Source: JBNJEM01 sp051745935 (lineage in GTDB: Bacteria; Planctomycetota; Planctomycetia; Pirellulales; Pirellulaceae). Taken from it: DNA of 10,340 bases. Positions 1 through 6,148 of this stretch are shown in pieces. Location of the stretch: NCBI GenBank assembly GCA_051745935.1, contig JBNJEM010000254.1:1-10340 (forward strand). The letters are read 5' to 3'. A program made the position numbers and the translations under genes. Numbering within the stretch: the stretch's first letter is position 1; the number at the start of each line of letters is the position of its first letter. The notes beneath the pieces were generated by a model. That model saw only the letters and a list, made by a program, of their open reading frames with translations. It did no database searches and was not told the origin of the DNA.

Positions 1-2
1 AC

Positions 3-143
3 ACAGATGACAAGGCGAAATCCGGTCTTTACCCCGTTACTGAAGTGGATCCGAACGACATCTGGAAATACTACGAAGCAGCCGGATTCTTTGAGCAACC
101 GAAGGGTGAATCTGGTTCCGCATCCGCCACCTCCGAACCGTGA
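3..143 (+). CDS. C-terminal end of an unidentified protein (5' part outside window)
   Basis: The third forward frame is open from the window edge and ends in TGA at 141-143, giving a 46-residue tail. It reads as natural protein: an acidic start, the stretch VDPNDIWKYYEAAGFFEQP, then a low-complexity Gly/Ser/Ala tail ending in TSEP. The other two forward frames here look less protein-like. I do not recognise the family, and no catalytic motif is visible in this short piece. The gene runs toward the transposase pseudogene, with about 30 bases between. A small Ser/Ala-rich tail is a common ending for planctomycete proteins, but that is only a style argument. It could in principle be an out-of-frame shadow, but composition favours a real C-terminus. 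Confidence 0.5.
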   Translation, partial: TDDKAKSGLYPVTEVDPNDIWKYYEAAGFFEQPKGESGSASATSEP

Positions 144-175
144 CAGTCTGAAAATGCGACAATCCTTTACAGCTC

Positions 176-677
176 TTGGCGGGGTCATTGCTGGAGTCGG
201 CGCGGCGCGGAATTGTCTATCATGTGCTAAATTGCGTCAATGCGTGGATGACGATCTTCGAAAACGACGACGCCGACGACGAGGCATTCGAAGCGGTCCT
301 GCAAGAGGCGGTCGAGCGCACCGAGATGCGGCTGCTCGCCTACGGCGTGATGCCGAACCATTGGCATCCGGTGCTGTGGCCTCGCGAAGACGGCGATGTG
401 TCCCGCTTCACGGGCTGGCCTCACTCTGACGCACACGCAGCGCTGGCACGCGCACCGCGGCAGCGCCGGGAGCGGGCACGTGTATCAGGGCCGGTTCAAG
501 TCCTTTCCCATCCCAAGCGGTGAACACTTCTTGGCACTCTGTCGCTATGTGCGATGGAAACGAAATCCATTGCGGGCAGGTGACGAAGCACATCCACCAT
601 CCAGCGGACGATACTCGGGGCAATGCCGAAGTTTGCAGATCAAGGAACGGTATGGGGTGAAGATCGGCCTGAAATGA
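176..677 (+). pseudogene. REP-associated (RAYT / Y1, IS200-like) transposase pseudogene, frameshifted
   Basis: RAYT proteins are single-domain HUH-type tyrosine transposases linked to REP palindromes. The first half (second frame, TTG at 176) carries the family signatures GIVYHVLN, then LLAYGVMPNHWH, which contains the HUH metal-binding histidines, then VLWPREDGDVSRF. The second half is in the third frame and has LTLTHTQRWHAHRG, HVYQGRFKSF with the probable catalytic Tyr, and CRYV..RNPLRAG. The frame changes near 418, where one extra C in TGGCCTCACTCTG turns the expected W-L-T-L-T-H into W-P-H-S-D. The C-terminus after RNPLRAG no longer resembles the family, and two extra codons sit inside CRYV-ERNP. 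No REP palindromes are obvious on either side. The relic ends two bases before the convergent HEAT-repeat gene. Family assignment is secure, and loss of function is very likely. Confidence 0.85.
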
Positions 678-679
678 AC

Positions 680-2317
680 CTATTTGGCTGTCTCTCCCCA
701 TGGTGGTATTGCCAGCCCGGAAAGCCACTGCGTGAGCCCCTGCACAAACTGCTCATCCAGACGGCCTGCACCCTCGTCCAGGGCTTGCCTGATTCGGCTG
801 GCCTGTTGACTGCTCGGCTTGGTGTAAATGCGGTTGTACCGCTTTTCAACCAAACCTCTTGCTCGGGTGCGGATATCGTCATCATCATCCTGGGCAGCTC
901 TGATCAGGTGCGGCAGAGCTTTCCAGAAGTCGGCACTGCCAAAAATAATCAGCGCCGTCTGCCGAACGTGAGCTCGGCTGTCCGTCGAGAGGAGATGGTT
1001 GATACGGTCCAAGTCAATCAGATGGGGCCTTCCGCTCACCCATTGCCCAGCAGTTCGAACAACTCGGGGACTTTCGTCCTGAAGGTGATCGAGGAAGACG
1101 TTCACGAACCGGTCGTCCGCAAGGCGTGAGAGCGACTGGATGGCAGCAGTTCGTCTAGAGGTCACAGAGGAGTCGAGGTAAGGCAGCACCAGTGGCAGAT
1201 CCGTTTCGTTGCCAGTCTCTCCCAGCCCCAGAAGTGCGACCCTCACCGTCTTGTCATCTTGAAGAGCTTTCCGATAGTAGTCAGCAAAGCCATTTTCGCC
1301 AGCTTTTCTCAGGTAGAATCGGGCAAATTCTCGAACTGAGGCAGACCGGTCCAGGAGCGACTCTCTCAGCGCTCCGGGAGCCGCGTTGGGAAAGTGATCA
1401 ACATATGCCGATAGCGCCTGGAGGCGAACAGCGGCAAGCTTGTTCTGTCTCACCTCAGTGAGAAGCGATGCTAGCTCGTCCTCCCGAAGCATGTTCGGAG
1501 CAGACTGCACCGACCGAAGGCGGACGACAATATCGCTTGACTTCAGCCCAGCCCTGATGAACCGGCTATGATGATCGCCAGGCAACGACAGCACTACGGC
1601 AAACCACTGGCGAGCAGCTGACCAGCTGCCCTGCTCGATGAGACGGAACAGAACATCGACGTGTTCGGGCAGAACGAGCTTCTGTGCAACAGCGCGGATG
1701 AACTCGGAGAAGTCTGCCCTTTGGCACTCCGCCAGACGGGACACTAGGTAGAGGTTGGGAACAAACGGGTCGATAGGCCCTTCAAGGCGATTGTGGACGA
1801 TCTGAAGGGCTGTTTGCCGAATATTGGGCACCCAGTCGTTGAGTCGCACCAGCAGGAACCGCAGCGCCTCTGGATGAGCAGATGTGCCAAGCCTCTTGAC
1901 GGCCGCTTCCCGAACACGACCGTTAGGATGACAACTCATCAGTCCGAAGACCGAGGTCTCGAACTCCGGCGGAAAGGATGTCTTGCGTACTTCGGATGGA
2001 TTCAGTTGGGACCAGCTTTCACGCCGTCCATACGACCACGACCAGGATCGAATCTCCTCATCCAGCCATGGCAGGTCTTCGGGGCTGGTGGCTTCGACAA
2101 GAGAGTGAACCGCCTGGGCAGCAGAAAGCCGTTCGGCATCCGATGGCGAGAATAGATACTCAATGATGTAGGGGATAGCAGCGGGTTCGCCTGAGCGACC
2201 GATCTCCCGCAAGACTTCCGAGGTATCGGTTTGTTTCCGTGCTAGCCAACGCAGTGGTGATGGTCGGCCGGACAGCCTGTTGATCACGGTCCATGTGCCT
2301 TCAGATAGTTTTCTCAT
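680..2317 (-). CDS. HEAT-repeat protein, 545 aa
   Basis: This is an all-helical solenoid protein without a signal peptide or membrane segment, so probably cytoplasmic. HEAT/PBS-lyase-type repeats are visible along the chain: roughly residues 45-75 (AAIPYIIEYL...ERLSAAQAVHSL), 130-165 (VREAAVKRLG...ALRFLLVRL), 165-180 (VPNIRQTALQIV), 290-345, 355-385 (VRVALLGLGE), 390-425 (SRRTAAIQSLSRL, VNVFLDHLQDESPRVVRTA), and 455-500 (VRQTALIIFGS, ALPHLIRAAQDDDDDIRTRA). Such repeats usually act as protein-binding scaffolds, and no catalytic motif is visible, so the partner is unknown. The ATG at 2317 is preceded by GGGA about 10 bases upstream on the minus strand. The gene is convergent with the transposase relic and divergent from the small DNA-binding-module gene at 2399. 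It looks intact, unlike several neighbours. Confidence 0.88.
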   Translation of the reverse strand: MRKLSEGTWTVINRLSGRPSPLRWLARKQTDTSEVLREIGRSGEPAAIPYIIEYLFSPSDAERLSAAQAVHSLVEATSPEDLPWLDEEIRSWSWSYGRRESWSQLNPSEVRKTSFPPEFETSVFGLMSCHPNGRVREAAVKRLGTSAHPEALRFLLVRLNDWVPNIRQTALQIVHNRLEGPIDPFVPNLYLVSRLAECQRADFSEFIRAVAQKLVLPEHVDVLFRLIEQGSWSAARQWFAVVLSLPGDHHSRFIRAGLKSSDIVVRLRSVQSAPNMLREDELASLLTEVRQNKLAAVRLQALSAYVDHFPNAAPGALRESLLDRSASVREFARFYLRKAGENGFADYYRKALQDDKTVRVALLGLGETGNETDLPLVLPYLDSSVTSRRTAAIQSLSRLADDRFVNVFLDHLQDESPRVVRTAGQWVSGRPHLIDLDRINHLLSTDSRAHVRQTALIIFGSADFWKALPHLIRAAQDDDDDIRTRARGLVEKRYNRIYTKPSSQQASRIRQALDEGAGRLDEQFVQGLTQWLSGLAIPPWGETAK

Positions 2318-2398
2318 GCCAATTCCCGTGGGATCGTGATCCTTCTTTCACTGAGGATGGACCATGTGCCCGTACCTCACAGGATACATCAATCCAGA

Positions 2399-2736
2399 AT
2401 GCCCCGTAAGCCGCGAACCACTCGGCTGACTCAGCACGTTCAGAAGAAATATCTCCGCAACGGCGACACGACGAGCTATGGGTGTGTCGGAAAGCATGTG
2501 TGCGAAACGACACGCGGAATGGCTGGGGCCTGGACGATGCCCTTGGTCCCACAAAGAGAAACCCCCACCTGAGAGTCGTAACGTTCAACGGCGAGACACA
2601 TATCTCGTCTGAATGGGCGAGGATACTGGGTGTCCAAGTGCAGGTGTTATGGAATAGACTTCATTCCTACAACTGGCCGCTTGAACGTGCTTTGACAACG
2701 CCCGGTCGATCCCGCAACTCGACCGATCTGAAATGA
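2399..2736 (+). pseudogene. Small gene with two tandem homing-endonuclease-type DNA-binding modules, probably frameshifted
   Basis: From 2482 the first frame encodes a clear module: VVTFNGETHISSEWARILGV, then W.RL, then NWPLERALTTPGR. This matches the NG-E-T-x5-EWAR-x-LG-x-Rl-x-W-x-x-x-ALTTP helix-turn-helix segment found beside HNH/GIY-YIG homing nucleases and in small phage or planctomycete proteins. Just upstream sits a degraded copy: ELWVCRKACVRNDT then RNGWGLDDALGPTKR. The probable N-terminus, MPRKPRTTRLTQHVQKKYLRNGDT from ATG 2399, is in the second frame, so a one-base shift is needed near 2470-2478 to join them. Without it, a GTG at 2482 would give an 84-aa product holding only the second module intact. 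No nuclease domain is present. The module type is fairly clear. Whether the gene still works is doubtful. Confidence 0.55.
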
Positions 2737-2779
2737 TGCGGCCGCTGTCTTTTCAATTATCCTCATAGCCACGACAAAC

Positions 2780-2801
2780 TTCTGCCACCGGGAAGGCAGA
2801 A
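2780..2801. terminator. Possible bidirectional terminator-like hairpin
   Basis: TTCTGCC and GGCAGAA form a perfect 7-bp stem around an 8-base loop. It lies between the end of the DNA-binding-module gene (stop at 2736, + strand) and the end of the two-gene minus-strand operon (stop at 2875), where a shared terminator would be expected. No T-tract follows on either strand, so intrinsic termination is uncertain. Confidence 0.25.
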
Positions 2802-2874
2802 TGTCTTTCGGACGGTCATAGTGCCGAAGGTTAGAGCGAGAGTTTACCGGGAACCGTGACCAGGCAAGGAGGAT

Positions 2875-3087
2875 TCAACCGGGTATGTCGATTTCGCGGA
2901 CGCTTAGAACTTCCGCGTCTTCTTCGTCCATGTTGAAAAACGCTGGTACCGCCGCCAGGACGTGGTTTGTGGATTCGCGGGTGGGAAAGGAGAAGAAGCA
3001 TTCGGCCACTCCGGTATGCGCCTCCGTGTCCGCGTCGGTGGTCCAAACCAGCGGCTTGTCGCCGCGAAAAATCATGAAAGCTTGCAT
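2875..3087 (-). CDS. Small hypothetical protein, 70 aa
   Basis: Unrecognised. The protein begins MQAFMIFRGDKPLVWTTDAD and ends in an acidic stretch, FFNMDEEDAEVLSVREIDIP, then Gly. It has no membrane segment and one cysteine. The ATG at 3087 is preceded by AAGG nine bases upstream on the minus strand. It sits 43 bases downstream of the 93-aa gene on the same strand, so the two probably form one transcript. The opposite strand also carries an open frame (2885-3121) with an upstream AGGAGG, but its product is Ser/Ala/Val-rich and looks like a shadow, whereas this frame has balanced, protein-like composition. Conserved hydrophobic and charged alternation suggests a small folded alpha/beta domain, which is inference only. 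Confidence 0.55.
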   Translation of the reverse strand: MQAFMIFRGDKPLVWTTDADTEAHTGVAECFFSFPTRESTNHVLAAVPAFFNMDEEDAEVLSVREIDIPG

Positions 3088-3130
3088 GACGTATGACCTT
3101 GTCAGAAATGTAGTCGTGTGAAGTGCCTCC

Positions 3131-3412
3131 CTATGCGTAGTCGTCGTGCAGTTCCATCAGCTCATCGTCGCTGCGAAGCAGTTCGACGACCCTCTCGGCC
3201 TGCTGGGCCGTCATGTTGGCCATCAGGTGTTGAACTTCCTGTCGGGCGAGCCGTTTCCGGTCCAGTGCCCGGCTCTCCTCGGGGTCGGTGGTGATTTCCA
3301 CTTCGCTCAAGTCCAGTCCTCCTTTGATGGCGTTCCACAGATCGAGGAAGCTCATCTCGCTGGTGGCCTCTTCGCTGGTGATGTAAAGGAGCGTCTTGGC
3401 GGTGAGTAGCAT
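3131..3412 (-). CDS. Small hypothetical helical protein, 93 aa
   Basis: Unrecognised. The start is well supported: AGGAGAG lies 4-6 bases before the ATG at 3412 on the minus strand. Residues 1-20 resemble a structured segment (MLLTAKTLLYITSEEATSEM), followed by FLDLWNAIKGGLDLSEVEIT. The C-terminal half is charged and helical, with RQEVQHLMANMTAQQAERVV then ELLRSDDELMELHDDYA, and could form a coiled coil or oligomerisation helix. No DNA-binding or toxin/antitoxin signature is clear. It is the first gene of a probable two-gene operon with the 70-aa gene downstream. About 340 bases separate it from the divergent propeller genes, so the shared region may hold both promoters. Confidence 0.65.
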   Translation of the reverse strand: MLLTAKTLLYITSEEATSEMSFLDLWNAIKGGLDLSEVEITTDPEESRALDRKRLARQEVQHLMANMTAQQAERVVELLRSDDELMELHDDYA

Positions 3413-3753
3413 GGATCTCTCCTGGTAGTGGTTAAAGGCATGCTGGCGTTTCCGTTGCCATAAGTGCGGCGTGCGTTTCGATCCTCTCGAGCACCAATGA
3501 TGTGTGGCAGACGGACGAGCTTCGTAAAGTTGCGATGGTTGGGGGACGAGGCCAGAAAGCCATGCTCGCGCAGGGCTGGTATGAATGCCTCTCGATCGCT
3601 CCAGTCCATCATCAGGTGACGCAACTTTTCAATCCGCTGGCCCGTAAGGCTTGATAGGTTGGACACTTCAGCTCGACTGGAGCCTGATTGTGAGACAAGC
3701 GCGGAAGGATTGCAGGCACGCGTGGCGGCTAGAATACGATCGAGCCCGAGGGG
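3413..3753. other. Divergent intergenic region, no supported gene
   Basis: This 341-bp stretch separates the minus-strand small operon from the plus-strand propeller genes. The only feature I can support is the minus-strand ribosome binding site AGGAGAG at 3417-3423. A minus-strand frame is open here and reads plausibly in part (LRHLMMDWSDREAFIPALRE...), but it overlaps the start of the 93-aa gene by about 60 bases, has no recognisable family and no good ribosome binding site. It may be a decayed gene or chance. I see no convincing -35/-10 pair on either strand. Confidence 0.4.
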
Positions 3754-3972
3754 GTGGAAACGGGTACGTCGAGCGAGAAGGTGGTCGGCTATCTGGCCCG
3801 GATCCGCGAACAGTTGGGTGTGCCGCCGGTGGAGGTTCCGTACAAGGAGAATTCGGAGGACGGCGACGACCCGACCGAAGCGGCGGAACGGCCCCGGCCC
3901 CGGCACTGTGCAATCTGCAAGGCGAAATGGAATACGTGGGCGGTACGCATCGCCCCTCCGCCCGCCGAGTGA
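3754..3972 (+). CDS. Small hypothetical protein, 72 aa, coupled to the WD40 gene
   Basis: Unrecognised. Starting at GTG 3754 the product runs METGTSSEKVVGYLARIREQ, LGVPPVEVPYKEN, an acidic linker SEDGDDPTEAAERPRP, and then RHCAICKAKWNTWAVRIAP. The CxxC pair resembles half a zinc knuckle, but no second pair is present. Its TGA stop (3970-3972) overlaps the ATG of the WD40 gene (3972-3974) by one base, the usual arrangement for translational coupling, which argues that both frames are real. The frame opens after a TAG at 3730, so the start must lie in 3733-3760. GAGGGG lies directly against the GTG, which is too close for an ideal site, so the start is uncertain. It may be a small partner or regulator of the propeller. 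Confidence 0.5.
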   Translation: METGTSSEKVVGYLARIREQLGVPPVEVPYKENSEDGDDPTEAAERPRPRHCAICKAKWNTWAVRIAPPPAE

Positions 3973-5034
3973 TGGAGTTCATCTGGGACGACATCGTGCT
4001 GGCCGTCGACGTGTGCCCAGAGTCCTGCGAAGTTCGCACCCGGGTGGAGGCCTGCCGCGCACGCATTGAAGCCGCCCTGGACGCCGCCCGTGAACGCGAA
4101 TCGGCGGATGAACAGAGTGACACCCAGGAAAAGAGCCAAGCGGCGTCGGATCCAGCCAATCAACGACGCGGTCCACCGCCCGACCCACAAGGGCGTCTGG
4201 CGTTCCCGGACACGCAACTCGTTTCCGCCCTTGCCGTTTCTCCGGACGGTCAGCTGGTGGCGGCGGCCACCACGAGGAAACTGTTCGTTTGGAAGTGGCT
4301 TGAGGGCGAGGAACCCGTGGAGATAGAAGGCCTTGAACGGGCAAGTGCCGTGGCGTTTGCGCCGGATGGACGGAAACTGGCCGTGGCGCGAGACCGGTTT
4401 GACGGCGGGCCTGGACTCGTGTTGTGGGACTGTGCTCGGCAGACCGTAGCCCGGGAATTCGGACTACCCGGAGTGGAACGGGTAAGAGCTGGAGACCTGG
4501 TTTTCTCGCGGGATGGAACGCTTCTGGCCGTTCCCATGTCTCTGCACAGACCCGGCACGAAGGAAAGCGCACTGTTAGTTTGGGGCGTTGAGACAGGCCA
4601 ACTCGTGCGGCGTTTGCCGCTAGACACGAGGCGGCCCGCCGCGGCTGCCATCAGTCGGGACCAGCGGCTGATTGCCGCGATCAGTGACGGTGAGATCGCA
4701 GTCTGGGATTTGAAGACAGGCCAGCGTCGGGCGGATAGCTTGGTTGGCCACACCGGTATCATTACGTGCCTGCGATTCACACCGGACCGTAAACAGATCA
4801 TCACGGGGTCCGACGAGGGCACTGCCCGTGTTTGGGATGCGGAGACGGGCAAGCCGCTGGGGGTCCTGGAACACGACTACTGGATTCGTGCGATGTCGAT
4901 CTCCCCCGACGGAAAATGGATTGCCACTTCGTCGCTCGACGATACGGTGCGACTCTGGAATCGGGTTACGCGGGCGGAGGTCTACCGATTGCCTGGTCAC
5001 GGATCGTTGGGAGGGCGACGCACGATTGAGTTCA

Positions 5035-5224
5035 CCCCACCATTGCATAAAATTCGGGCAGAAGATCGCGTCTATCCCGCATTTCAAGTAGAAAACTGCC
5101 TTCAGCCGAGCGCGTCCAGACCTCACAAAATGTGAGGTCTCAGCGTTGCCCGTCGAAAAGCGTTTTGCACTACGAAATATGACACTTGAGCGAATTTCAT
5201 TCTCCGATTTATGCAACGTTGGGG
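5035..5224. mobile_element. 190-bp MITE inserted in the WD40 gene
   Basis: The ends are inverted repeats. The left end reads CCCCACCATTGCATAAA and the right end, read inward on the other strand, CCCCAACGTTGCATAAA (15 of 17 identical), each followed by a TCGG after a short gap. The flanks carry a direct repeat: TTCA at 5031-5034 and 5225-5228, extendable to GTTCAC if the element is taken as 5036-5223, so the target duplication is 4 to 6 bp. There is no coding capacity. A perfect palindrome sits at the exact centre. Deleting element plus one target copy repairs the host reading frame, which is strong proof of insertion. The parent transposase family cannot be assigned from these ends alone. Confidence 0.88.
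5118..5140. repeat. Perfect central palindrome of the MITE
   Basis: AGACCTCACA and TGTGAGGTCT form a perfect 10-bp stem around an AAA loop. Its centre (5129) coincides with the centre of the 190-bp element. The arms outside it are also partly complementary (for example ATTTC..GTAG..AAAAC on both arms), so the whole element can fold as one long imperfect hairpin. Confidence 0.8.
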
Positions 5225-5935
5225 TTCACTTCGGATTCTGCCCAGTTTGTAAGTTGGGGCGACGACATGAATCTTCGGGTTTGGGATGTGACGACCGGAA
5301 AGGCGCTCATGGAGAAAAAAATCCAACCGGAGGGGGACGCCTGGGCCGCCACGGGTCCTTTCGGCGAGCTCAGAATGAAGAATGGCGTGTTATCCGCCGA
5401 TGGATCCAAGCTGCTAGTTTGGATCCCAGGAGACGTCCTTCTGTTTGACGCCATGAGCGGGACCAAAATCAAGAGGATACCCATTGACAAAGGGATCGAA
5501 GCGGCATGCTTCGCGCCCCACGCTTCGAAGCTCCTATTCGCCAGAGCGGCGGTCGGCCCCACTGAGACTCCGCTGAAGGGCGGTGGCATTCGCCACACGG
5601 GACCAAAGAAGTACGAGTTCGTGATGATGAACTTGGATGATGATTCAATATTATGGCGCTTTGAAGTGAATGGTCGCCACGGACCGTTGTCCATTTCTGC
5701 TGATAGGCAGTTGGTAGCCGTTTCGGCGCGGCTTGACGGATGCGACAGAGTGTTCTTCCTCAACGGCTCGACCGGCGAACACGTCGGCACCATTCCGCGA
5801 GTGGATCGGCTCGGCTGGAGTGCCAACGGAAAGCGGATGGCCTTCTCGCAGGACGGCAGATCGTTTGCCGCGGGTTTGCGGAACACGACAGCACTTATTT
5901 AGCGGCTTTCGGATTCAGCACCGGGGAGTAGATGA

Positions 5936-6148
5936 ACTTGATGTCGGGGCGGTAACTCGAGCTTCACATGGTTTCCCGTTAGCTCCCCTCGCCTGCCGGA
6001 CAACCGGTGGAAGCCTTGGAGGCAGTCTGATGCGAATACTGGCGTTATCGCTACGTGCAGGCAGGCGGCGCGGATGCGAAGGTGCCAGCGGGGTGATGCA
6101 TTGGCTTCACTCGATGGCACGGCTCTCCCGCAGCGCGTCATTCGTGGA
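5936..6148. other. Convergent spacer, no supported gene
   Basis: This 213-bp spacer lies between the WD40 pseudogene (+) and the FG-GAP gene (-). Short complementary pieces exist (CTGCC...GGCAG around 5993-6028), but no T-tract terminator is clear on either strand. Forward frames here are not protein-like. Confidence 0.35.

Larger units (their letters stand above)
3972..5902 (+). pseudogene. WD40-repeat protein gene interrupted by a MITE
   Basis: The ATG at 3972 starts an N-terminal helical/charged segment of about 75 residues with no signal peptide, so the protein was probably intracellular. WD40 blades follow from about residue 82 (LVSALAVSPDG...LFVWKW; AVAFAPDG; LVFSRDG...LLVWGVETG; ITCLRFTPD...ARVWDAETG; MSISPDGKWIATSSLDDTVR). 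The frame is broken at codon 355 by the element at 5035-5224 and would end early at 5133-5135. Beyond it the second frame resumes at FTSDSAQFVSWGDDMNLRVW and continues through several blades to TAG 5900-5902. Removing 194 bp (the element plus one target copy) joins I-E-F to T-S-D-S and gives one 578-aa frame, exactly divisible by three. The predicted truncated product has about 354 native residues plus 33 encoded by the element. Confidence 0.85.

Noticed and set aside
2885..3121. Plus-strand ORF with upstream AGGAGG opposite the 70-aa gene
   Set aside because: Product is Ser/Ala/Val-biased and the spacing from AGGAGG to ATG is long. The minus frame is more protein-like.
3352..3906. Minus-strand frame of 184 codons crossing the divergent region
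   Set aside because: Its ends are antisense to the propeller genes and overlap the 93-aa gene. The middle reads plausibly but has no family match or ribosome binding site, so I describe it only under the intergenic entry.
5956..5990. GTAAC...GTTAGC motif pair suggestive of an integron attC site
   Set aside because: The core does not match RYYYAAC / GTTRRRY (GTTAGCT fails at the third R), and no paired L boxes are seen.
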